Assembly: GCF_014172405.1 (NCBI RefSeq)
Contig: NZ_WNXC01000001.1
Coordinates: forward strand, 1,302,001-1,366,000
Direction: 5' to 3'
Length of the DNA: 64,000 nucleotides
From: Pedobacter gandavensis
Lineage (GTDB): Bacteria > Bacteroidota > Bacteroidia > Sphingobacteriales > Sphingobacteriaceae
Shown here: positions 45,129 through 53,492 of the stretch, in pieces
Position numbering within the stretch: the first letter of the stretch is position 1
Layout of the letters: every line of letters begins with the position of its first letter
Program-made: the position numbers and the translations under genes
Notes under the pieces: generated by a model
Told to the model about the DNA's origin: nothing
What the model saw: the letters and a program-made list of their open reading frames with translations, nothing else
Database searches by the model: none

Positions 45129-45349
45129 GAGAACTAATTATTTAGTTCAAGTTATGCTTATTTATTATGAAATACAAATCGGAGAAAATTAAAATATGGA
45201 AGCCCTGTACTATAATCGCAGAACTTCAATAAGACATTACCTGATCACAAAAACATTTAGTAATTTTAATAGCAAGGTACAGGTCTGTTGTCAACTAAAA
45301 TAGCATCAAGACCTGGCATTAAATGAAGTTCAAATTTAATTAACAACAT

Positions 45350-45721
45350 ATGAAATTAGGCGCCTGCTTTATCAGTCTGACCGTAAAAGACATTAAGGTT
45401 TCAAAACAGTTTTATGAGAACCTTGGGTTCAGTGTTTTTGCTGGCAGTCTGGATATGAATTACCTCATTATGAAAAATGGGAATGCTTTAATTGGCCTAT
45501 TTGAGGGAATGTTCGAGAAAAACATGATTACATTCAATCCGGGATGGGATGAAAATGCGAAGCTACTTGATTCATTTGATGACATCAGAGTCATTCAGCG
45601 TCAATTGAAAAATGCCGGACTGCATCTGGAAACTGAAGCGGATGAAAACACAAACGGACCTGCAAGTCTGATTCTGATCGATCCGGATGGCAACCCTATT
45701 TTAATTGACCAGCACGTTTAA
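45350..45721 (+). CDS. VOC family (glyoxalase/bleomycin-resistance-like) protein
   Basis: This 123-residue protein has two beta-alpha-beta-beta-beta modules: ISLTVKDIKVSKQFYENLGF at the start and the closing ASLILIDPDGNPILIDQH. Metal ligands are not obvious. It is a single gene followed by a hairpin. Family members include glyoxalases, dioxygenases and drug-binding proteins; no substrate can be assigned. Confidence 0.9.
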   Translation: MKLGACFISLTVKDIKVSKQFYENLGFSVFAGSLDMNYLIMKNGNALIGLFEGMFEKNMITFNPGWDENAKLLDSFDDIRVIQRQLKNAGLHLETEADENTNGPASLILIDPDGNPILIDQHV

Positions 45722-45732
45722 ATTAAAATATT

Positions 45733-45763
45733 GAGGCTGTAGCACTAAGCCTTCTACAGCCTC
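45733..45763. terminator. Terminator between VOC and glycosidase genes
   Basis: GAGGCTGTAG (45733-45742) and CTACAGCCTC (45754-45763) form a perfect 10-bp stem between two convergent genes. Confidence 0.8.
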
Positions 45764-45772
45764 TTCATTTGC

Positions 45773-47077
45773 TTATTTTCCGGCTTTTGCTTCTAGATCG
45801 GTGATGGCAGTCCACAATACCCCTGCTTCACCTCTGAAACTTGCAGAACCCTGAGGTTTATTATCTGGAGTATACCATTCATAAAAACCCTTGTTTTTAA
45901 CGACTCGGTCTAACATTGGTTTCATCGCTTCGCAAGCCTCTTCAATCAAGTTATAACGAATCAATTGACTAACCATTCTACCGCCAAACCAAGTCCAGTC
46001 GCCTCCATTCTGATAAGAATACGGTCCCATTCCTTTATTCTTGAAAAAACCCTGAGGATATACCGGATAAATGCTGAGCCCAATAGTGGCTGCATTAGCT
46101 TTCTTTACGTTTTCCTGCATTCTTTTATAAGCATGACGAACTTCGTCTTTACTCAATAGTCCTGCTTCTATGGCCACTGCTGTTCCGCCATGGTAATAAA
46201 TTTCCGACTCATTGAAGGAAGCTGGAAATGGAGAGCCTTCCAAATAAATATGGGGAATAAATTTCTGTTGCTTTTTATCCCAAAGGTGCTTTCTGGTATT
46301 GATAACGATATTATTTCTGATTCCCGTCCAATATTTCTTTTGTGCAGGCAACAATTCAGCCATATTCAGAAAATCGTTAATAGCGATGATAAACATTGCG
46401 TTATCATAGATATCAATCGTTCTATGTGAGTTAGTGTCTAGTACCACACCCCAACTATGTTCTGGCTGTACATCTCCCCAATCCACCGTAGTAGCGCCCC
46501 AGATCAACCCATACTTTTTCACAAAACGTTCTTTTAACAAGAATTCCATTGCACGCTCCAAATGCTTTTGCACTGGCTGACCGGCGATTTGTTCTTCAAG
46601 AATGGATCGGTCACCTGTTCCTTTGATATACTTTGAAACGGCCTGTACTAAAGACGTTTCCTGATCTGTCTCCACAGTATTTTTGTGTCCGGCATAGTTT
46701 GGAGCCAACTTCGAATAGTAGAAATTATAAGAAATACCACCCGGTTTTTTCGGAACATATCCATCCAGGATCGCCCCGTCTGGTTGCTGGAAATCAAAAA
46801 ATGTCAATAAATGCTTTTTGATCAACGCTTTATCATTTACTTCACAAGCAATAGAAACAAAAGTATTTAGATCCCGAATCCATACTTCAGCATAACCGTC
46901 CCCTGCCGTAAAGCCAGATTTCACTAGTTTTTCAGCCATACGCTTGACTGAATCTGTCAGAGGCTTGATCGCTTTAACTTCCTTTCCGGTACTGTTGTTC
47001 GATACCAGCTGTGCATTGGTATTGCCGCATAAGGCAAGAACACCTAGGCAACCTAATACTACTGTTTTTATTTTCAT
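45773..47077 (-). CDS. Secreted six-hairpin glycosidase-like protein (GH63/GH15-clan)
   Basis: The 434-residue product has a signal peptide (VVLGCLGVLALCGNTNAQ). An (alpha/alpha)6-type catalytic core follows, with YAEVWIRDLNTFVSIA, VETDQETSLVQAVSKYIKG, GGDWTWFGGRMVSQLI and SASFRGEAGVLWTAI. The WIRD motif and later acidic residues fit amylo-alpha-1,6-glucosidase or GH63-like hydrolases. The exact family and substrate are open. It is expressed alone; two GTACAT palindromes lie in the 600-base region upstream. Confidence 0.82.
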   Translation of the reverse strand: MKIKTVVLGCLGVLALCGNTNAQLVSNNSTGKEVKAIKPLTDSVKRMAEKLVKSGFTAGDGYAEVWIRDLNTFVSIACEVNDKALIKKHLLTFFDFQQPDGAILDGYVPKKPGGISYNFYYSKLAPNYAGHKNTVETDQETSLVQAVSKYIKGTGDRSILEEQIAGQPVQKHLERAMEFLLKERFVKKYGLIWGATTVDWGDVQPEHSWGVVLDTNSHRTIDIYDNAMFIIAINDFLNMAELLPAQKKYWTGIRNNIVINTRKHLWDKKQQKFIPHIYLEGSPFPASFNESEIYYHGGTAVAIEAGLLSKDEVRHAYKRMQENVKKANAATIGLSIYPVYPQGFFKNKGMGPYSYQNGGDWTWFGGRMVSQLIRYNLIEEACEAMKPMLDRVVKNKGFYEWYTPDNKPQGSASFRGEAGVLWTAITDLEAKAGK

Positions 47078-47182
47078 GATGTGGTCTGTTTAATCTTATA
47101 GGTTTCCCCTGCTACTTTCTCCCGCACACAATAAGTAATGTCAATCAACTTTTAGCATAAAAAAAATTTCAAACAACATATT

Positions 47183-47324
47183 GTATGTACATAATTACAC
47201 ATTAATTTTTAAAACAAAAATTTATTTTTATAGCCACTTTGACGTAAACAATCAAAAATAACTCAAAAAAAAGTGTTTAAGCAGAAACAAAACGCAAGAC
47301 CAACCAAAAACAAATGTACATACA
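47183..47324. promoter_or_regulatory. Pair of inverted 11-mers centred on GTAC palindromes
   Basis: TGTATGTACAT (47183-47193) and ATGTACATACA (47314-47324) are exact inverted copies, each with an ATGTACAT palindrome, 130 bases apart. They lie 106-247 bases upstream of the glycosidase start and look like LacI- or GntR-type operator halves. The rest of the 47078-47676 gap is AT-rich with no convincing gene. Confidence 0.35.
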
Positions 47325-47471
47325 TAATATTGACAAGAATAACGAGAGGTATTAAACAACCCTATGTATTATTAAATTTTAGCATAAATCATAGGACCCA
47401 ATTGCCGCAATGCTTCTTCAATTTTTCCAGTCCAGAGGTTACAATAACTGATCTTAATGTAATTGCCTAAT

Positions 47472-47600
47472 CCCCCGACTAGAGAACATTGGTCCGGGGC
47501 AATTTGATCTCAACTGCCCCTATCACTTCAGGTAGTTCAAGCCAAAGTAATAATCCAGCAATCACGTTCATTCGGAAAACTGTTTTTCAATGGCTTGAAC
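47472..47600. other. Structured non-coding stretch upstream of the PhnA-like gene
   Basis: Three possible stems overlap. CCCCCGAC (47472-47479) can pair with GTCCGGGG (47492-47499, one mismatch). GGGGCA (47496-47501) can instead pair with TGCCCC (47515-47520). GTTCAAGCCA (47535-47544) pairs exactly with TGGCTTGAAC (47591-47600). The first two are mutually exclusive, a switch-like layout. I recognise no known riboswitch or ncRNA family. Confidence 0.4.
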
Positions 47601-47676
47601 AAAGCCAGTTTGCCGTCTAAAATAATTACCTTCGCCCCTTTGATTCAATTACGAGAACATTTTTAAGATAAGGACC

Positions 47677-48258
47677 ATGAAACTGGAAGAACAATTGCTA
47701 AATAGAAGCGAAAACAAATGTGAATTATGCCAATCTGCGGGAACGCTAAGTGTATATGAAGTACCTCCTCAAACAGCAAACACTGCAGATAACTGTATCC
47801 TGATTTGCGATAAGTGTTTGGCTCAAATTGAAAAAAAGGAAGAATTGGACAGCAAGCACTGGCAATGTTTGAGTGGCAGCATGTGGTCTGAAGTTCCTGG
47901 TGTACAGGTGGTTTCTTGGCGCATGTTGAACCGTCTAAGCAATGAAAGCTGGGCAATGGACAACCTGGACATGATGTACCTGGACGACGAACGTTTGGCA
48001 TGGGCTAAAGCCGCAGACCTTGACAATGATGCTGTAGCTGAAGTTCACAAGGATTGTAACGGTGCGGTACTTCAGGCTGGAGATTCTATTGTATTGACAA
48101 AATCTTTAGACGTAAAGGGTTCTACCTTAAACGCTAAAATGGGGACAGTTGTAAAAAACATCCGTCTGGTAGAGAACAATACCGATCAGATTGAAGGAAA
48201 AATCGAAGGACAAGTAATTGTCATCCTAACAAAATATACGAGAAAACAAGGTGCATAA
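47677..48258 (+). CDS. PhnA/YjdM-like zinc-ribbon protein
   Basis: A 193-residue protein with two CxxC pairs in the first 50 residues (KCELCQSAGTLSV and LICDKCLAQIE), a zinc-ribbon pattern. The C-terminal PhnA domain has KDCNGAVLQAGDSIVLTKSL, VKGSTLNAKMGTVVKNIRL and EGKIEGQVIVILT. Family members near phosphonate genes gave the name, but the biochemical role is not known. It stands as a single gene with a strong terminator after it. Confidence 0.93.
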   Translation: MKLEEQLLNRSENKCELCQSAGTLSVYEVPPQTANTADNCILICDKCLAQIEKKEELDSKHWQCLSGSMWSEVPGVQVVSWRMLNRLSNESWAMDNLDMMYLDDERLAWAKAADLDNDAVAEVHKDCNGAVLQAGDSIVLTKSLDVKGSTLNAKMGTVVKNIRLVENNTDQIEGKIEGQVIVILTKYTRKQGA

Positions 48259-48280
48259 AAACCTAGAATAATCCATTATA

Positions 48281-48316
48281 AAAATCGGGATGCAATTAAT
48301 TTTGCATCCCGATTTT
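48281..48316. terminator. Bidirectional terminator
   Basis: AAAATCGGGATGCAA (48281-48295) and TTGCATCCCGATTTT (48302-48316) form a perfect 15-bp stem between the convergent PhnA-like and nicotinate phosphoribosyltransferase genes. Confidence 0.9.
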
Positions 48317-48343
48317 TTGTAATCAACAAAACAGATCAAGGGA

Positions 48344-49528
48344 TTAATCGATCTGCAAGATCGTTTTGGCAAGGTTGATCATCCTTTCTGTACCCGTATA
48401 CTTTCCATGTTCATCGGAGAGCTTCACGACTTCAGTCCACTCCCCATCCTTAGGTTGTGCAGCGGTCATTTTAATCACAATATTCATAGGATCCGGACCT
48501 GCATCATTGGTTAGGTTAGTTCCTATTCCAAATGACATCCCTATCTTACCTTGGCAATGCGCTGCGATTCTTTCTACTTTATCATAGTTTAGACCATCGG
48601 AGAAGATAATGGTCTTTGATTTAGGATCAATTCCCATTTTCTGATAATGATTGATCACTTTATCGGCAAATAAAACGGGATCTCCACTGTCATGTCTTAC
48701 ACCATCAAATAATTTGGAAAACATCTTATCAAACTGACTAAAAAACACTTCTGTGGTATAGGTATCAGAGAGGGCAATCCCTAAATCTCCACGGTATACG
48801 TTGACCCAATGTTCCAATCCCATCGCATTGGCCATCTTAAATCCATACCTGGCCGCATGAAACATAAACCATTCATGCGCATGCGTTCCGATGGGTTTCG
48901 TCTGATAAATCATGGCCATGTGAACGTTACTGGTGCCAATAAATGAACCCGCTCCATATTGATTTAAGGCTTGTAAAACCGAACGGTGCACCTGATAAGA
49001 ATACCTTCTTCGGGTACCAAACTCAGCAACAGTTACCCCAAGCGCCTTGTACTTTTCTATTTTCTGTGCGGTCAGCTGCATCACTTCTTCATTGCTGATT
49101 CTGTGGGAGCCATTCATCACATAATACAATTCGCAAATCAATGACATTAAGGGCACTTCCCATAATATGGTCCGGTACCAAAGGCCTTCCACATGAACTT
49201 CCAGCTGGTCTCCAAACTGCTCAATGTGTACTTCTTCCGGCTGATAACGGTATCCTTCGAGGAAATCCAGGTATACCGGATCCAGATATGGACAGGTTAC
49301 CTGAAGGAAATGTTTCTCCTCCTTAGTCAGTTTTAGCAATGCCATCTGATCTACTGCAGCTCTTAATGCTTTAGCAAATCCTTCAGGAAAAGCATGTTTT
49401 CCACGATTGATGAACTTATACCGGGCTTTTGCAGCCGGAAACAAGCGAATGACCCCTTGCTGCATCGTGATTTTATAAAAATCATTATCAAGAATAGAGG
49501 TAAGTGCGATAGTTGGTTGTATTTGCAT
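48344..49528 (-). CDS. pncB: Nicotinate phosphoribosyltransferase
   Basis: The 394-residue enzyme makes nicotinate mononucleotide from nicotinate and PRPP, with ATP, in the NAD salvage route. Family landmarks are SILDNDFYKITMQQG at the N-terminus, FGTRRRYSYQVHRS, the region with the phospho-acceptor His (HAHEWFMFHAARYG), VRHDSGDPVLFADKV and IFSDGLNYDKVERIA. Length fits PncB. It appears as a single gene. Confidence 0.96.
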   Translation of the reverse strand: MQIQPTIALTSILDNDFYKITMQQGVIRLFPAAKARYKFINRGKHAFPEGFAKALRAAVDQMALLKLTKEEKHFLQVTCPYLDPVYLDFLEGYRYQPEEVHIEQFGDQLEVHVEGLWYRTILWEVPLMSLICELYYVMNGSHRISNEEVMQLTAQKIEKYKALGVTVAEFGTRRRYSYQVHRSVLQALNQYGAGSFIGTSNVHMAMIYQTKPIGTHAHEWFMFHAARYGFKMANAMGLEHWVNVYRGDLGIALSDTYTTEVFFSQFDKMFSKLFDGVRHDSGDPVLFADKVINHYQKMGIDPKSKTIIFSDGLNYDKVERIAAHCQGKIGMSFGIGTNLTNDAGPDPMNIVIKMTAAQPKDGEWTEVVKLSDEHGKYTGTERMINLAKTILQID

Positions 49529-49754
49529 GATGAGCTGTCGACAATTTTATTCCAAAAGTACCATGTTCCGTTCAATTCTCCTTATAAAAGCTTTATTGAA
49601 CTCCTTTAATAAGATTGCTCAATATTTTTAACGACTTGATTTAAGAAAATCAGGGCTTGAAATTTAAGTACCTAAAAACAGAACAACAGATAAAATATGT
49701 AATTTTGAGAAGAAAAACCAACAAACGAAAAATTTAACCTAAACCAAACCCACC

Positions 49755-50288
49755 ATGAAAATTCTTAAAATTGTCCTTGCCCTAATTGCAGGGTTGATTG
49801 TCCTGGCTTTAATCGTTGCATTATTTATTAATAAGGACTACGCTGTGGAGCGTGAAGTGATTATTAACAAACCAAAACAAGTGGTTTTCGATTACATTAA
49901 ACTGATCAAAAACCAGGACCAGTATAGCGTATGGAACCGTCAATACCCGAATAAAAAAATAGATTACAAGGGCACTGATGGCACCGTAGGTTTTGTGTAT
50001 TCCTGGGACGACAAAGGAAGTGCGGGAGCTCAGGAGATCACTAAAATTACCGATGGGGAGCGCATTGACATGGACCTACGTTTTAAAGTACCATTTGAAG
50101 CGAATGACCGTGCTTATATGATCACTGAGGCGGTTTCAGATGGACAAACCAAAGTGAAGTGGGGATTTAATGGTGCCATGAAATACCCAATGAACCTGAT
50201 GTTATTATTTTTTAACATGGAAGAGATGTTAGGAAAAGACCTACAAAAAGGTTTGAATGATTTGAAGGTCATTCTCGAAAAACAGTAG
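49755..50288 (+). CDS. SRPBCC/polyketide-cyclase-like protein with N-terminal membrane anchor
   Basis: A 177-residue protein with a single N-terminal hydrophobic segment (ILKIVLALIAGLIVLALIVA), followed by a START-like domain (AVEREVIINKPKQVVFDYIK, GAQEITKITDGERIDMDLRF, long C-terminal helix LGKDLQKGLNDLKVILEK). It probably binds a hydrophobic ligand at the membrane. No pathway context is visible. Confidence 0.87.
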   Translation: MKILKIVLALIAGLIVLALIVALFINKDYAVEREVIINKPKQVVFDYIKLIKNQDQYSVWNRQYPNKKIDYKGTDGTVGFVYSWDDKGSAGAQEITKITDGERIDMDLRFKVPFEANDRAYMITEAVSDGQTKVKWGFNGAMKYPMNLMLLFFNMEEMLGKDLQKGLNDLKVILEKQ

Positions 50289-50320
50289 GATAAACAAGAT
50301 TTTTTGCCCGGCAATAATTT

Positions 50321-50354
50321 AAAAATCGGATGGCGCATTAGCCATCCGATTTTT
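50321..50354. terminator. Bidirectional terminator
   Basis: AAAAATCGGATGGC (50321-50334) and GCCATCCGATTTTT (50341-50354) form a perfect 14-bp stem between convergent genes. Confidence 0.9.
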
Positions 50355-50356
50355 TA

Positions 50357-52096
50357 TTAATCTATGATACTCTTTATATGTTTGTAATTAGATTTCACCG
50401 TATCGAGCACCTCATCAAACTTACCACCTAACATTAACTTTGTCATGGTAAGGGCCATTCCTTTCATCATCTTAAACTCGATTTTCGGAGGCATTGCCAA
50501 AGCATTTGGATCCGTCATCACATTGACTAATATAGGCCCTTCGTGAAGAAATGCAGCTTTCATCCCTTCTTCCAGCAATTCAGGATCATCAATCGTCATT
50601 CCTTTAATGCCCATTGCAGTTGCAACCATGGCAAAATCCGGATTTAGCATATCAGTTTCCGAGTCTGGAAGCCCCGCAACTTCCATCTCTAGTTTGACCA
50701 TTCCCAGAGAGCGGTTGTTAAATACAATCACCTTTATTGGGAGGTTATATTGTTTGATGGTCGCTAAATCACCTAACAGCATGGAAATGCCGCCGTCTCC
50801 GCACATTGCGACTACCTGTCGCTCTGGAGAAGATAAAGCCGCACCAATCGCATGAGGCATCGCATTCGCCATTGAGCCATGATTAAAAGAGCCCAACATA
50901 CTCCGTTTTCCTGTGGCATCAATATACCTGGAACCCCAAACGCAACACATCCCGGTATCCACCGTAAATATGGCATCATTTGTTGCCAACTTATTGATCT
51001 GAAAAGCAACGGCTTCCGGATGGATCGCATCCTTTTCGCCCTTATCTTCCACGTAAGTATTCAAATGCTCTTTTACTTTTTCATAGACTTTCAATTGCGC
51101 ATCCAGGAAACTATCATCAGTATGTTTATCCAATAACGGAATTAAAGCTTTTAGACTGGTCTTGATATCTCCATGGAGTCCCATTTCCAACTTTGCTCTT
51201 CTACCCAACCTTTCTGGTTTGCTATCAATTTGCACCAAAATTTTATCCTGTGGAATAAAAGGTACGTAAGGAAAATCTGTACCCAATAAAATGATCAGGT
51301 CACTTTCATGCATGCTATGGTAAGCTGAAGGCAGCCCAAGGAGACCGGTCATGCCCACTTCATAAGGATTGTCATATTGTATTCCCATCTTTCCACGGAA
51401 AGAATAACCTACCGGTGCTTTCAATATCTCCGCCAGTTTAACCACCTCATCATGTGCTTCCGAAGCACCGATTCCACAAAAAATAGCGATCTTGTTATGT
51501 TGATTGATCAAATGAGAAAGCGCTAATAATTCTTCCTCCGCCGGACAAATGGTTGCTTTAGAAAAATAGGTTTTATCTGAGGACAGGTTATCAACGGCAT
51601 CCATACTACTCACATCCCCGGGTAAACCGAGTATGGCTACCCCTTTGTGGTGGAATGCATGTTGCAAAGCTGCCTGCGTCATCCTTGGTAGCTGAGCAGC
51701 AGTGGTTGCAATTTGATTGTAATGACTACAATCATCAAAAAGTTTGATGGTATTGGTTTCCTGGAAATAGCCAGACCCAAATTCAGTAGTTGCACAGGTG
51801 GAAGCGATCGCCAATACTGGAGCCCCAGCACGATGGGCATCATAAAGTCCGTTAATCAAATGAACATGTCCAGGCCCACTGCTGCCTGCACAACAGGCAA
51901 GGCCATGTAACTCTGCCTCTGCGGCAGCGGCATAAGCGCCGACTTCCTCATGTCTGACATGAATCCAACGGATCTTTTCATTGCGTCTTACCGCATCATT
52001 TAACTCATTTAAACTATCACCTGTTACGGCATAGATGCGCTTGATACCAGCTTGAACCAGCATATCAACCAATTGTTCTGCTACTTTTTTAGACAT
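50357..52096 (-). CDS. poxB: Pyruvate oxidase / quinone-dependent pyruvate dehydrogenase
   Basis: This 579-residue thiamine-diphosphate enzyme closely follows E. coli PoxB. RIYAVTGDSLNELNDAVRR, the RHEEVGAYAA segment with the conserved catalytic Glu, and SSGPGHVHLINGLYDAHR are at the N-terminus, a FAD domain is in the middle, and the C-terminal TPP motif is MCGDGGISMLLGDLA. It decarboxylates pyruvate to acetate and CO2 and passes electrons to quinone at the membrane. The acetyl-phosphate-forming alternative cannot be excluded. It is a single gene upstream of yceH. Confidence 0.93.
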   Translation of the reverse strand: MSKKVAEQLVDMLVQAGIKRIYAVTGDSLNELNDAVRRNEKIRWIHVRHEEVGAYAAAAEAELHGLACCAGSSGPGHVHLINGLYDAHRAGAPVLAIASTCATTEFGSGYFQETNTIKLFDDCSHYNQIATTAAQLPRMTQAALQHAFHHKGVAILGLPGDVSSMDAVDNLSSDKTYFSKATICPAEEELLALSHLINQHNKIAIFCGIGASEAHDEVVKLAEILKAPVGYSFRGKMGIQYDNPYEVGMTGLLGLPSAYHSMHESDLIILLGTDFPYVPFIPQDKILVQIDSKPERLGRRAKLEMGLHGDIKTSLKALIPLLDKHTDDSFLDAQLKVYEKVKEHLNTYVEDKGEKDAIHPEAVAFQINKLATNDAIFTVDTGMCCVWGSRYIDATGKRSMLGSFNHGSMANAMPHAIGAALSSPERQVVAMCGDGGISMLLGDLATIKQYNLPIKVIVFNNRSLGMVKLEMEVAGLPDSETDMLNPDFAMVATAMGIKGMTIDDPELLEEGMKAAFLHEGPILVNVMTDPNALAMPPKIEFKMMKGMALTMTKLMLGGKFDEVLDTVKSNYKHIKSIID

Positions 52097-52198
52097 AGTA
52101 TGATTTTTTTAGGACCATAACACCGCAGATCAATAGGAAATGGATGCTATAAAAGGATAACACCAAGTTTTGTTGATAGTTTTAGCCGGTTTCGATTT

Positions 52199-52852
52199 TT
52201 ACCCCATCAGCTCTTTCATCAATTGATCAAAAGCAGTTTTCAATTCTGCCAGTTCGGTTTCCAGCTTTACCACACGATTTTCCAGCTCTGATGCGGGCTT
52301 ATGAGTTGGTTCTTCCATAAGTTCATCAGCATTTAAATCTGGTGTTCCAGAAAGTAAATGCGCATAACGCATCTCTTTTTGTCCCGCTTTTCTAGGCAGT
52401 TGAATCACAAAAGGAGGCTCAGCATCTGTAAGACGTTCCAAAACCGATTGTACTTCTTCCAAGGATTCAAATTCATATAATCTTCCGGAGTTGGTATTCA
52501 GTTCCCCTGGAGTTTGGGCACCCCTAAGCATCAAAAGACAAAGAATTGCAACTTCCTGAGGCGTAACAGGGAATACAATAGCGAAATTATGCTTGTATTT
52601 AATACTCCGACTAGACCCACCGGTAGCTGTAGAAATCAGCCCTTTTCTTTTGAGGGTATCTAAGGCCAATACCACCGTCTGTTCGTCATATTGAACTACC
52701 GGTTTACGGGAGGTTTTCTGATTACAGGCAGCCGTAAGGCTGTTGATCGTCATTGGATAATATTCAGGGGTAGTTTTAGATTTCTCCATTAAAACGCCTA
52801 GCACACGAAGCTCCTCTGCGTTTAATTCTGGCAAAGATTGTATAGATTCCAT
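52199..52852 (-). CDS. YceH (UPF0502/DUF480) family protein
   Basis: The 217-residue product matches YceH: LNAEELRVLGVLMEKSKTTP, YPMTINSLTAACNQKTSRKP and RGAQTPGELNTNSGRLYEFE form two winged-helix-like repeats. The C-terminus is a coiled-coil (ENRVVKLETELAELKTAFDQ). The role is unknown. It is transcribed with the Lrp gene upstream (8 bases between). Confidence 0.93.
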   Translation of the reverse strand: MESIQSLPELNAEELRVLGVLMEKSKTTPEYYPMTINSLTAACNQKTSRKPVVQYDEQTVVLALDTLKRKGLISTATGGSSRSIKYKHNFAIVFPVTPQEVAILCLLMLRGAQTPGELNTNSGRLYEFESLEEVQSVLERLTDAEPPFVIQLPRKAGQKEMRYAHLLSGTPDLNADELMEEPTHKPASELENRVVKLETELAELKTAFDQLMKELMG

Positions 52853-52860
52853 GCCTAAAG

Positions 52861-53331
52861 TTAGAAAATAAGGTGGAATGCCGTTTCTCTTTTTATTTCT
52901 TTTAACACAAAACTACTGCTCAACGTAGAAATGTTAGAAAGTGAAGATAAATGTGTCACTACAAAGGTGTGGTAATCATCCACATCATCTACCACAATCT
53001 TTAGTAAATAATCTTGTCCGCCGGCAATACAAAGCACTTCCAGCACTTCCTTGAACTGCACCACAGATTCTTCAAAGTTTTTCAAAGTAGCAATAGATTG
53101 CTCCTTTAAGGTGACGGTACACAAGACCAACAGGTGCTTTCCCAACTTTTCCCTATTTACCAAAGCCACATATTTCTCAATGTATCCTTCCGCTTTAAGT
53201 CGCTTGATGCGTTCATGAGTTGGGGAAACACTTAAACCAATTTCTCCGGCAATATCTTTTGTACTTAAAGAAGCGTCCTTTTGTAGGATATTCAGAATCC
53301 TGGTATCGAGCTTATCCAATTTCTCCATCAT
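52861..53331 (-). CDS. Lrp/AsnC family transcriptional regulator
   Basis: The longest frame reaches 53397, but MMEKLDKLDTRILNILQKDA is where the family begins, so the start is 53331 or 53328 (156-157 residues). The HTH is LSTKDIAGEIGLSVSPTHER, followed by the RAM sensing domain (LLVLCTVTLKEQSIATL, EVLCIAGGQDYLLKIVVDDV). It faces the histidine decarboxylase gene across about 160 bases and is the likely amino-acid-responsive regulator of it. Confidence 0.9.
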   Translation of the reverse strand: MMEKLDKLDTRILNILQKDASLSTKDIAGEIGLSVSPTHERIKRLKAEGYIEKYVALVNREKLGKHLLVLCTVTLKEQSIATLKNFEESVVQFKEVLEVLCIAGGQDYLLKIVVDDVDDYHTFVVTHLSSLSNISTLSSSFVLKEIKRETAFHLIF

Positions 53332-53453
53332 AGCATTTTGCTGAAACAGTATCCAGCAAGACACAAATATGGTGGTTTTTACTGTTATGATTAACACATA
53401 CAGGATTTTTTATTGAATATCAGATAATCAAAGGAAATAATATGGCACTTATC

Positions 53454-53461
53454 TAATTTTG
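53454..53461 (+). promoter_or_regulatory. Candidate -7 box (TAATTTTG) before the decarboxylase
   Basis: TAATTTTG fits the Bacteroidota TAnnTTTG -7 consensus, 32 bases before the start codon. A matching -33 TTTG at the usual spacing is not clear. Confidence 0.35.
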
Positions 53462-53492
53462 AAGAATTAAATACCAAATATTTACACTACCC

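Noticed and set aside
47273..47470. A 65-codon open frame in the gap before the PhnA-like gene
   Set aside because: No ribosome-binding site or recognisable composition, very AT-rich, and the start of the frame covers the palindrome motif.
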